64,000 bases of DNA from Actimicrobium antarcticum (GTDB lineage: Bacteria > Pseudomonadota > Gammaproteobacteria > Burkholderiales > Burkholderiaceae_D): the NCBI RefSeq assembly GCF_039536745.1, contig NZ_BAAAZE010000012.1:1-64000 (forward strand), written 5' to 3'. This document shows, one piece after another, positions 27,001 to 34,101 of this stretch; position 1 is the first letter of the stretch, and each line of letters opens with the position of its first letter. The position numbers and the translations under genes are program-made. The notes under the pieces are model-generated. The model was not told the DNA's origin. It saw only the letters and a list, made by a program, of their open reading frames with translations, and made no database searches.

Positions 27001-27328
27001 AGTACCGTTGTTCCTGATCAGCCTGAAAGCCGGTGGCGTGGGCCTGAACCTGACTGCGGCCGACACCGTGATCCATTACGATCCGTGGTGGAACCCGGCT
27101 GCCGAGAACCAGGCCACCGACCGGGCCCATCGGCTCGGCCAGGAAAAACCGGTGTTTGTCTACAAACTTATTATCGCCGGCAGCATCGAAGAAAAAATCG
27201 TCGCGCTGCAGGACAAGAAAGCGGCGCTAGCCGAAGGCATCTTGTCAGAAGATGGCAAGGCCGCCGTGAAATTCTCGGGAGAGGATCTGGAAGCATTGTT
27301 TGCACCGATGCCGGCAGTCGGAAAATAG
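24008..27328 (+). CDS. SWIM zinc-finger SNF2/DEAD-like helicase
   Basis: The 1106-residue protein has an N-terminal SWIM zinc finger (CSCPVSVDCKHV near residues 80-90), a long middle region (residues about 130-640) as in bacterial SNF2 enzymes, and a C-terminal SNF2 ATPase. Helicase motifs are I VLADDMGLGKTIQT, II LDEAQ, III LTGTPLENHLGELWS, V LKAGGVGLNLTAADTVIHYDPWWNP and VI ATDRAHRLGQ. It should translocate on double-stranded DNA and remodel protein-DNA complexes, perhaps RNA polymerase as RapA does. It is a monocistronic gene. Some relatives occur in phage-defence loci, but no partner methylase or nuclease is present here. Confidence 0.93.
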   Translation: MAMTSHAFPFDHSQLLRWLGAATLAKARPYVRFVSKLEWNDNVLRGMVQGSEATPYQTTVRFHQHATGQQHKLDIQGLCSCPVSVDCKHVGALLMASLEHSASVSTSVRPELISWLEHVRGRLTLTDGKKTKSKKASLALAYVLAPSRYARHHEVLFFKAGVVSDGSIRSISTPWNNVESALLNPPQFIAEEDLGILRMLWMGRSRANYGGGFALSGINGAAVLEKMLATGRLFAQDTDGKITIVALHAGASRAGRIDWDPCPGDRLRPQLQTVPFATSVIEVEPFAYLDQATHEVGLVELSCPANQMVEFLGMPPIAPAEAPVVAAVLRQIAPTVPVPPVELMSAIRVVDSEPVPVLALDTLPVYALHNKFYDDKLKQFDHATVLFDYDGLLFEVGTTDSLMKTPDGEIVQVKRHSLAEKSRLAELRQSGLNPVPPGCVYGPQTFPASLWGFNETDAWTDFMQHNLPGLRAQGWQVHTSPNFRFNIIEIDSIEGQMHEAADGWFDLDMGIRVGDRIVRLEPLLAELFQRDQRWLKTGLESIADDEAIELKTDRGERLRLRADRIKPVVRVLIDLFDGATPGASLRVSRLDAGRLDALNDTGRWQFHGDDSIRQLAQRLKSGAGISEVPVPKSLQADLRSYQQQGLSWMQFLREHKLSGVLADDMGLGKTIQTLAHLLVEQEAGRLDRPALIVVPTSLVHNWQDEARRFAPSLRVLSLQGAGRKDQFDQIGNHDLVLTTYALLWRDHEILAQHNYHLLILDEAQFVKNASTKAAVAIRDLKARHRLCLTGTPLENHLGELWSMFDFLLPGFLGNQKDFTKRWRTPIEKAGDTVRRDLLARRIRPFMLRRRKNEVATELPPKTLIVRRVDLDGTQRDLYETVRTAMHEKVRAVIAEQGLARSHIVVLDALLKLRQVCCDPRLVKLKKAEGVKESAKLELLLSMLPDMIEEGRRVLLFSQFTGMLALIATEVEKAGIPYVLLTGDTTDRATPVRRFQDGEVPLFLISLKAGGVGLNLTAADTVIHYDPWWNPAAENQATDRAHRLGQEKPVFVYKLIIAGSIEEKIVALQDKKAALAEGILSEDGKAAVKFSGEDLEALFAPMPAVGK

Positions 27329-27582
27329 CTTGATTCAAGCTGAGCTGCAACGCCAACTCTTTCAAGGTGGGTTTCGAAAGCGTCGATTACGTTGCCGAAT
27401 CGTTGGGCTTTGCAGCCCAACAGTCGGTAGTTTTCATGGTGAAATTTGCAGGCAATGCTCTCGTTGAAAGCGCTGGCTTTGCAGCAGAACGTGCCGTCGA
27501 AAACACAGTTTCCATCGATACCGGCAGGCGGGAATCGGGTTGCATCAAGCCCGGCACGACACCGCCGTTACGACTTCGACAC
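27329..27582. other. Intergenic region with a REP-like palindrome
   Basis: No gene is visible in this 254-base convergent gap. The perfect hairpin GTTGGGCTTTGCAGCCCAAC at 27402-27421 (8-bp stem, TTGC loop) recurs near 48004, and a second partial motif (GGCTTTGCAGCAGAAC) lies near 27477. It looks like a repetitive extragenic element. Confidence 0.5.
27402..27421. repeat. REP-like palindrome
   Basis: An 8-bp perfect stem with a four-base loop, downstream of the SNF2 gene. The same sequence with one change occurs at 48004-48023, and the reversed half (GCAAAGCCCAAC) at 47854-47865, which marks it as a dispersed repeat. Confidence 0.65.
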
Positions 27583-28743
27583 TTACTTCCGGCTCCCTGC
27601 CAGCACCACCAGCGCACCCGCAACGCCGGACAGGATCGATCCGATCAACACGCCGATTTTGACTTCGTCGATCAACACGGCTGATCCGGCAAAGGCGAGC
27701 GATCCGATGAACAGACTCATCGTGAAACCGATTCCGCACAGTAGTGCCACGCCGTACAGCTGTGTCCAGTTACTGCCTTTGGGCAGCTGCGCCAAGCCAA
27801 ACTTGATGGCCAGCGCGCACAGTCCCACCACGCCGACCTGCTTGCCGATGAACAGTCCGAGCGCCACGCCCAGTGGCACCGGATCGACCAGATGCTGCAT
27901 GTCGAATCCCGCCAGTGACACACCCGCATTGGCAAACCCGAAGATCGGCACGACGGCAAACGCCACCCATGGGTGCAATCCGTGCTCCAGCTTGACCAGC
28001 GGCGACTTCCTGCCTTTGTATCCGACCACACGCAACGGAATGCAGAACGCCAGCGCGACCCCGGCCAGCGTTGCATGCACGCCTGACTGGTAGACAAAAA
28101 TCCACAGGACAACCCCGCCGATGACGTAATAAATCAGGCGCTGTACACCCATCCGGTTCATCACGAACAGCACTGCCAGCACCGCCAGCGCACTCAGCAA
28201 CATCGGTATCGACAGGCCGGTGGTATGGAACAGCGTGATGATCACGACCGCACCCAGGTCATCCAGAATCGCCAGCGCTGCCAGAAAGATTTTCAGCGAC
28301 ACCGGTACGCGTGGGCCGAGCAGTGCCAGTACACCCAGCGCAAACGCGATGTCGGTCGCGGCGGGAATCGCCCATCCACCCAGAGTCTGCGGACTGTTCC
28401 AGTTAAAGCCGACATAGATCAATGCCGGCACCACCATGCCACCCACAGCCGCGAATCCCGGCAAGGCCCGCTGCGACCAGCTCGACAGCGCACCGGTCAG
28501 CAGCTCGCGCTTGATCTCCAGACCCACCATCAGGAAGAACACTGCCATCAAACCATCATTGACCCAATGTTCCACCGACAGACCAAACAGGTCGCTGTGC
28601 AGGACGCCCAGATACGTCGTTTGCCATGGCGAGTTCGCCACCAGCATGGCGGCGACTGCAGCAATCATCAGGACGACGCCACCGGCGGCATCTGACTGGA
28701 AAAAACGCGTGATTGCGGAAGGAGAGCGGGAGGGTTTTATCAT
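27583..28743 (-). CDS. nhaA: Na+/H+ antiporter NhaA
   Basis: NhaA expels sodium in exchange for two protons and controls pH and salt tolerance. The 386-residue protein has about 12 membrane helices. Family landmarks are FFQSDAAGGVVLMIAAVAAM, HWVNDGLMAVFFLMVGLEIKREL, and the paired aspartates in LAILDDLGAVVIITLF that form the ion site, followed by GIGFTMSLFIGSLAF. Length and topology are normal. It is monocistronic with its promoter in the gap to the VIT gene. Confidence 0.97.
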   Translation of the reverse strand: MIKPSRSPSAITRFFQSDAAGGVVLMIAAVAAMLVANSPWQTTYLGVLHSDLFGLSVEHWVNDGLMAVFFLMVGLEIKRELLTGALSSWSQRALPGFAAVGGMVVPALIYVGFNWNSPQTLGGWAIPAATDIAFALGVLALLGPRVPVSLKIFLAALAILDDLGAVVIITLFHTTGLSIPMLLSALAVLAVLFVMNRMGVQRLIYYVIGGVVLWIFVYQSGVHATLAGVALAFCIPLRVVGYKGRKSPLVKLEHGLHPWVAFAVVPIFGFANAGVSLAGFDMQHLVDPVPLGVALGLFIGKQVGVVGLCALAIKFGLAQLPKGSNWTQLYGVALLCGIGFTMSLFIGSLAFAGSAVLIDEVKIGVLIGSILSGVAGALVVLAGSRK

Positions 28744-28829
28744 CGTTGGATCGGGACCATATTCAGGGGTAGGAGTTAATCAGACGCCGGTGCGGACAGG
28801 ACTGCCCGCACGGTGACTTGATATGTCGT

Positions 28830-28871
28830 TTGCGGTTGCGGTTGCGGTTGCGGTTGCGGTTGCGGTTGTGG
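28830..28871. repeat. Hexamer tandem repeat TTGCGG
   Basis: Six perfect copies of TTGCGG followed by one TTGTGG. They lie about 87 bases upstream of the nhaA start and just past the end of the VIT gene, so length changes could alter nhaA promoter spacing. This is an inference only. Confidence 0.75.
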
Positions 28872-28910
28872 TTCTTATACACGACTAGCGTCGTTGTCAG
28901 TTCTCGCAAC

Positions 28911-29600
28911 TCAAACAGTCGCACCGAAAAGCGCGCCCACGCCAGCCGTGACCGCCATCGCCAGCGCGCCCCAAAACGTCACCCGCCAAGCACCAACCAG
29001 CACATTGGCACCACCTACCCTGGCCGAGATCACGCCCAGCAGCGCCAGGAAAATCAGCGAGCTTCCTGCCACCAGCCAGATCAACGTGTTTGCCGGTGCA
29101 ACCGCAGTCACGGCCAGCGGCAGCAACGCACCGATCGCAAAACTGCCGGCCGATGACAGCGCCGCCTGTACCGGTTGCGCACTGACGGTCTCCGAAATAC
29201 CCAACTCGTCGCGGGCGTGTGCACCAATATCGTCGTGCAGCATCAGCTGTTCGGCCACTTGCTCGGCCAGCCCATGCTCGATACCGCGCGCCACATAAAT
29301 CGCGGTCAATTCGCGCCGCTCGGCAACCGGATCGTCCAGTAGCTCGGCGCGCTCCTTGTCGAGGTCGGCGTTTTCGGTATCGGCCTGCGAGTGCACCGAC
29401 ACATATTCGCCCGCCGCCATCGACATCGCCCCCGCCACCAGCCCGGCTACACCAGTCATGAGGATGCTGCCCTGGCTGGCATTGGCGGCGGCCACGCCGA
29501 CCACCAGACTGGCTGTAGAAACGATACCGTCATTGGCACCGAGTACGGCGGCGCGCAGCCAGCCGATATGCTGGGTGCGATGGCGTTCTTTGTGGCGCAT
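28911..29600 (-). CDS. VIT/CCC1-family metal transporter
   Basis: The 229-residue membrane protein belongs to the VIT1/CCC1 family, whose members move Fe(II) or Mn(II). Typical signatures are the N-terminal WLRAAVLGANDGIVSTASLVVGVAAA helix and the second helix GVAGLVAGAMSMAAGEYVSVHSQ. Next comes the acidic hydrophilic metal-binding region (ADLDKERAELLDDPVAERREL). Three more helices complete the fold. The ATG at 29600 has a strong AAAGGA site 5 bases upstream, which decides against a 37-residue longer start. Confidence 0.93.
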   Translation of the reverse strand: MRHKERHRTQHIGWLRAAVLGANDGIVSTASLVVGVAAANASQGSILMTGVAGLVAGAMSMAAGEYVSVHSQADTENADLDKERAELLDDPVAERRELTAIYVARGIEHGLAEQVAEQLMLHDDIGAHARDELGISETVSAQPVQAALSSAGSFAIGALLPLAVTAVAPANTLIWLVAGSSLIFLALLGVISARVGGANVLVGAWRVTFWGALAMAVTAGVGALFGATV

Positions 29601-30129
29601 GGGAGTCCTTTCGTTGGTCATTGTGCTGAATTGCTGAATCATTCTTTGTGATCGTTGCTGCCTGGAGGTTTGCCTGCATCGCGTCATGCTGAAACGGCAG
29701 CGCCGGTGCACGGCTGTCGATTGTATAGGTGGGCAACTCGGGTGACGTTTTTTGATCGTGTGCGATTTGATTTCACTCGGTGGATTGGACCGGTTCAGCT
29801 ATTCCAAGCAGGCCGCGGCCTGATGCAAAGCCGCATGCCGAAGATCCTTGCGCGAGCGTTTGTCTGTCTCCTGAAAACCGCCTGTTTACCTCATTGGCAA
29901 CACGATACAAAAACTCGTTCATGTCCATGGATTCCGATCTGGTTATGGCTTACCATCAACTGAATGCTCTTTGCAAACTTGCTGCAGGTTGTGAAATATG
30001 TCGAAACAAAAATCGACACGTTGCTGGAAAACGTGTGTTTTCCGATGTGTCTAGTTTTGCCAAAAGCAATCCCGAAGGCGCCCCTTCAGTTGATCTGAAG
30101 TTCGCCGCATCCTTTCCACCGGCCCTCCG
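29601..30129. other. 529-bp divergent intergenic region
   Basis: It separates the VIT gene and the large GGDEF-EAL gene and must hold both promoters. An open frame from 29780 to 30151 looks random. I see no clear operator, riboswitch or repeat. Confidence 0.35.
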
Positions 30130-33100
30130 ATGCCACGCACAAAAGGGTTAGCCTTGATTGCTGCACCGATACCTGATTCCGAAGACGCTCGCCTGTGCGC
30201 CCTTCAACGACTCGACATTCTCGACACCGAGGCTGAGGAAGGCTTTGATGCATTGGTCAAAGCCGCCGCGCTGGTGTGCGACGCTCCGATTTCCCTTTTC
30301 AGTCTGGTGGACACTGATCGCCAATGGTTCAAAGCCAGCATCGGACTCGGCGATGTCAGGGAGACACCCCGCCACGGCTCATTTTGTTCGTATGGCATCT
30401 TGCAGGATGGACTGTTCGAGGTGCCCAATGCGCTGGAGGACGAGCGGTTTTCCGATAATCCTCTGGTCGTCGGTGATTCGCATATCCGGTTTTATGCAGC
30501 CGCACCGCTGGTGCTGGCATGTGGCGCACATGTAGGCGAACTATGTGTCATTGATCGAGAACCCCGCACGCTCGATCCTCAGCAACGCAAAGTCTTGTTG
30601 CAATTGGCGAAAGCGGCAAGTCAGTTCATGGAGATGCGCAGGATCGCGCGCGACACAGAACACAGTGCAGCACAGTTTCGGGCGTTGAGTGCGGCGTCAC
30701 CCACCGGCATTTACGCGACCGATATGCACGGTGCGTGCACCTATACGAATGCCGCCTGGCAGCAGATTTTTGGCATGACCGAGACACAAAGCGTCGGCAC
30801 GGGTTGGAAAGCGACCTTGCATCCGCAGGATGCACCCAACGTCTTTGCCAACTGGCAGGCCTGTGCCGAAACCGGTCAAAAGTTTGACATGGAGTTCCGC
30901 ATCCACCAGCAGAGCGGCGAACTGCGCGTCGTGCGTAGCACTGCCGGCGCGATCCTCGATGCGCAAGGGCTACGTACTGGCTATGTCGGTACCGTCGAAG
31001 ACATGACGCAACAATCCCACGCAAAGCACGCGACCGAATCGTTGCTTGGCATGATCAAGGAGCACTTCGTCGTTTCGGTCGGAGATCTTTCCTCCCGCAT
31101 CACCGAGGTCAACGACGCGTTTTGCGATCTCAGTGGCTATCCACGTACGGAACTGTTGGGACAAGATCACCGCATGGTGACCTCGGGCGCCCACTCTGCA
31201 TCATTTTTTTCTGAAATGTGGGCGAAATTGGCGCAAGGCGAGTCCTGGCACGGTGAGATTTGCAATCGCAAAAAAAACGGAGAACTGTATTGGATGTATA
31301 GCATCGTAGCTCCGCTCAGAGGCGCTGATGGCGCGATCGAGCGTTACGTTTCCGTAAGTCGCGACATTTCACAACGCAAGCAGTTCGAAGACCAACTGCG
31401 TAAAAGCCAGGTCTTCCTCGACCGCACCGGCCGCATGGCTGGCGTCGGCGGCTGGGAGGTAGACCTGCGCTCGAATAGCGTCTATTGGTCCGATGAGACG
31501 TGTCGTATTCAGGGCGAAGTACCCGGTTATACGCCCACATTGGAAGAGGCCATCCAGTTCTATTCGACAGACTCGCGTCCTATCATTCAGGACGCGGTGA
31601 ACAACGCGGTGACGACCGGCCAGGGTTGGGATCTGGAACTGGAACTGGTGCGCAGGGACGGGGTGATCGTCTGGGTACGTGCCATGGGCTCAGCCGAGTT
31701 CGAGTATGGGCAACCTATCCGGCTGCTGGGCGCATTCCAGGACATTACCGAAGCCGTGAAAACACGCCGGCTCATTGCCCGTATTCATGACCGCATGCAA
31801 TTGGCGACGGGCGCTGGCGGCATCGGGGTTTGGGAATATGACCTGATAACAGGCACCCTGGTCTGGGACCAGTTGATGTATCGGCTATTTGGCCTTGAAC
31901 CAGATAGCGTGACAGATACCTACAGTTTGTGGACGCGCCACCTGCATCCCGACGATCAAAAGAAGCCCGAAGTTGCGTTGCAAAAGGCACTTGCTGGCGA
32001 GCAGGAATTTGCGCTTGAATTTCGCATTATCTGGTCAGATAAGAGCGTGCACGCCATCAAGTCCACGGCAATTGTGGAGCGTGACGCCAAGGGCACTGCG
32101 TTGCGCATGGTCGGAGTGAACTGGGATGTGACGCATGAGCGCGAAACCGAGATCGCCCTGGCCCAGCAAATCGAGCTTCTTCGCATCACCATGGAATCCA
32201 TTGGTGACTCGGTCATCACCACGAATGCGCAAGGCGACGTCACATGGCTCAATCCGGTGGCCGAACGGATGACAGGCTGGACCATTTCCGATGCACAAGG
32301 ACGCCCGCTGGTCGACATTTTTCATGTGGTCCATGAGCAGACCCGTTTGCTCGCCGAGAACCCGATCGAGACCTGCCTCAAGCTGGACAAGATAGTTGGT
32401 CTTGCAAACAACACCGTGCTGATCTCGCGCGACGGCATGGAGTTCGGCATCGAAGACTCCGCCGCCCCGATTCGCGACGCGCAAGGAACCGTACTGGGAG
32501 CCGTACTGGTGTTCCATGATGTGACCGAGCAGCGCCGCCTCTCTGGTGAAATGAGCTATCGCGCCACGCATGACGCATTGACGGGTCTGGTCAATCGGGT
32601 AGAGTTCGAATCCCGTCTGCGTTCTCTTTTGCAAAAATCGCATGACGACGGCAGCGTCCACGCTTTGTTATACGTCGATCTGGACCAGTTCAAGCTGGTC
32701 AACGACGCATGCGGGCATACCGCCGGTGATCTGTTGCTGCAGCAGGTGAGTCGTTTGATGGGTGACGTGGTTCGTGCGCGTGACACCCTGGCCCGATTGG
32801 GTGGCGACGAGTTCGGCATCATCCTGGACCATTGCAACGGCGAGCAGGCCCAGCGTGTCGCGCAGCAGATCTGCGACCGCATGGATGAGTTCAGGTTCCA
32901 GCATGACGGCAGACGTTTCCGGGTTGGCACCAGCATCGGGCTGGTAGCAGTCAGCAATAGCTTTGCCAATACCGCCGCAGTCATGCAGGCAGCCGACACG
33001 TGCTGCTACGCCGCCAAGGAAGCCGGCCGCAACAGGGTGCATACATGGATTGATAACGACCAGGCCATGCAAGTACGCCAGGGCGAAATGCACTGGACAA

Positions 33101-33852
33101 CGCGTATCGAACAGGCGCTGGACGAAGACCGTTTTGTGCTGTACGCCCAGCGGTTGCATTCACTGGAAGGTGGCGTGCACGGCATGCATGCTGAAGTGTT
33201 GCTGCGCATGCTGGATACCGACGGGTCCATCATTTCGCCGGCAGCGTTCTTGCCCGCTGCGGAGCGGTTTCATCTGGCGACACGCATCGACCGTTGGGTG
33301 TTGCGAAAGTCGATTGCCTGGCTGGAAGCGCTGGGACCGAATCACGCGATCCAGCTGCTGTGCATCAATTTGTCGGGTCAAAGCGTGGGCGACCGCGCCT
33401 TTCACCGCCATGTCATGGAAAGCCTGTCTGCATTACCGGCCTCGTTGTGTGAACGTTTGTGCTTCGAGATTACCGAGACTGCTGCGGTGACCAATCTGGC
33501 CGATGCGGCGGTATTCGTGGATCAGGTTCGTGCCCTGGGCATCAGCGTTGCGCTGGATGACTTTGGTGCCGGTGCGTCATCTTTCGGCTACCTCAAGCGG
33601 CTGCATGTGGACTACCTGAAGATCGACGGCCAGTTCATCAAGGACTTGCTTGACGACCCTCTGGATGATGTGGCAGTGCGGTGCTTTGTGGATGTTGCCA
33701 AGGTCATGGGCATCCAGACGGTTGCCGAATACGTCGACAAAGCGCCAGTGCTGGAGCGGGTCAAGGAGCTGGGTATTACTTATGCTCAGGGGTTCTTCCT
33801 GCACAAACCGGAGCCCATTGAACGCTTGCTGGAGCTGCCGCAAGTGTCTTGA
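30130..33852 (+). CDS. GAF-PAS(x5)-GGDEF-EAL cyclic-di-GMP protein
   Basis: The 1240-residue cytoplasmic sensor has an N-terminal GAF domain (residues about 20-170), about five PAS domains (about 185-805), a GGDEF domain and an EAL domain (about 990-1235). The cyclase motif is intact (RLGGDEFG near residue 890), with an RxxD inhibitory site just before it (RARD). The phosphodiesterase domain carries EVL in place of EAL (HAEVLLRM), with the later acidic residues present (FEITETAAV, ALDDFGAG, YLKIDGQFIK, AEYVDK). It could therefore have both activities. No membrane segments are seen. The many PAS domains imply integration of redox or ligand signals. The gene stands alone. Confidence 0.93.
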   Translation: MPRTKGLALIAAPIPDSEDARLCALQRLDILDTEAEEGFDALVKAAALVCDAPISLFSLVDTDRQWFKASIGLGDVRETPRHGSFCSYGILQDGLFEVPNALEDERFSDNPLVVGDSHIRFYAAAPLVLACGAHVGELCVIDREPRTLDPQQRKVLLQLAKAASQFMEMRRIARDTEHSAAQFRALSAASPTGIYATDMHGACTYTNAAWQQIFGMTETQSVGTGWKATLHPQDAPNVFANWQACAETGQKFDMEFRIHQQSGELRVVRSTAGAILDAQGLRTGYVGTVEDMTQQSHAKHATESLLGMIKEHFVVSVGDLSSRITEVNDAFCDLSGYPRTELLGQDHRMVTSGAHSASFFSEMWAKLAQGESWHGEICNRKKNGELYWMYSIVAPLRGADGAIERYVSVSRDISQRKQFEDQLRKSQVFLDRTGRMAGVGGWEVDLRSNSVYWSDETCRIQGEVPGYTPTLEEAIQFYSTDSRPIIQDAVNNAVTTGQGWDLELELVRRDGVIVWVRAMGSAEFEYGQPIRLLGAFQDITEAVKTRRLIARIHDRMQLATGAGGIGVWEYDLITGTLVWDQLMYRLFGLEPDSVTDTYSLWTRHLHPDDQKKPEVALQKALAGEQEFALEFRIIWSDKSVHAIKSTAIVERDAKGTALRMVGVNWDVTHERETEIALAQQIELLRITMESIGDSVITTNAQGDVTWLNPVAERMTGWTISDAQGRPLVDIFHVVHEQTRLLAENPIETCLKLDKIVGLANNTVLISRDGMEFGIEDSAAPIRDAQGTVLGAVLVFHDVTEQRRLSGEMSYRATHDALTGLVNRVEFESRLRSLLQKSHDDGSVHALLYVDLDQFKLVNDACGHTAGDLLLQQVSRLMGDVVRARDTLARLGGDEFGIILDHCNGEQAQRVAQQICDRMDEFRFQHDGRRFRVGTSIGLVAVSNSFANTAAVMQAADTCCYAAKEAGRNRVHTWIDNDQAMQVRQGEMHWTTRIEQALDEDRFVLYAQRLHSLEGGVHGMHAEVLLRMLDTDGSIISPAAFLPAAERFHLATRIDRWVLRKSIAWLEALGPNHAIQLLCINLSGQSVGDRAFHRHVMESLSALPASLCERLCFEITETAAVTNLADAAVFVDQVRALGISVALDDFGAGASSFGYLKRLHVDYLKIDGQFIKDLLDDPLDDVAVRCFVDVAKVMGIQTVAEYVDKAPVLERVKELGITYAQGFFLHKPEPIERLLELPQVS

Positions 33853-33954
33853 CTGGCCGGGCGTGCACGGTTTGAACCGGCGCGTGGCGCCATGCACCGC
33901 ATCAATCCGCCATCGTTCCATACACCACACGACCCGCGTGCTACACTCCGCTCC

Positions 33955-34038
33955 TGCTAGGGGTCCTGAAAGCATCAGCTTTCGGGTGAGATTTACCCTT
34001 TGAACCTGATCTGGATAATGCCAGCGAAGGGAAGCGAC
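33955..34038 (+). promoter_or_regulatory. TPP (THI-element) riboswitch
   Basis: The conserved core is clear: GGGGTCC, a P3 stem CCTGAAAGC (33965-33973) with GCTTTCGGG (33978-33986), TGAGA, then ACCC, TGAACCTGATCTGG and ATAATGCCAGCGAAGGGA. These bind the pyrimidine and pyrophosphate of thiamine pyrophosphate. It lies 64 bases upstream of the TonB receptor start. Downstream, CGCTTCTTCG (34056-34065) can pair with the 3' side of the aptamer (34025-34036), which would form an alternative structure and could be the expression platform. Confidence 0.95.
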
Positions 34039-34101
34039 AGGCCCCCTCCTTCGACCGCTTCTTCGCTGCCACCAGTGTTTCCACACTTGATAGAGCGAAC
34101 C

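Noticed and set aside
26096..27130. 344-codon open frame antisense to the SNF2 helicase
   Set aside because: It overlaps the conserved helicase motifs; no independent support.
28830..28871. CRISPR-like array
   Set aside because: Units are 6-bp direct repeats without spacers; no array or cas genes occur anywhere in the window.
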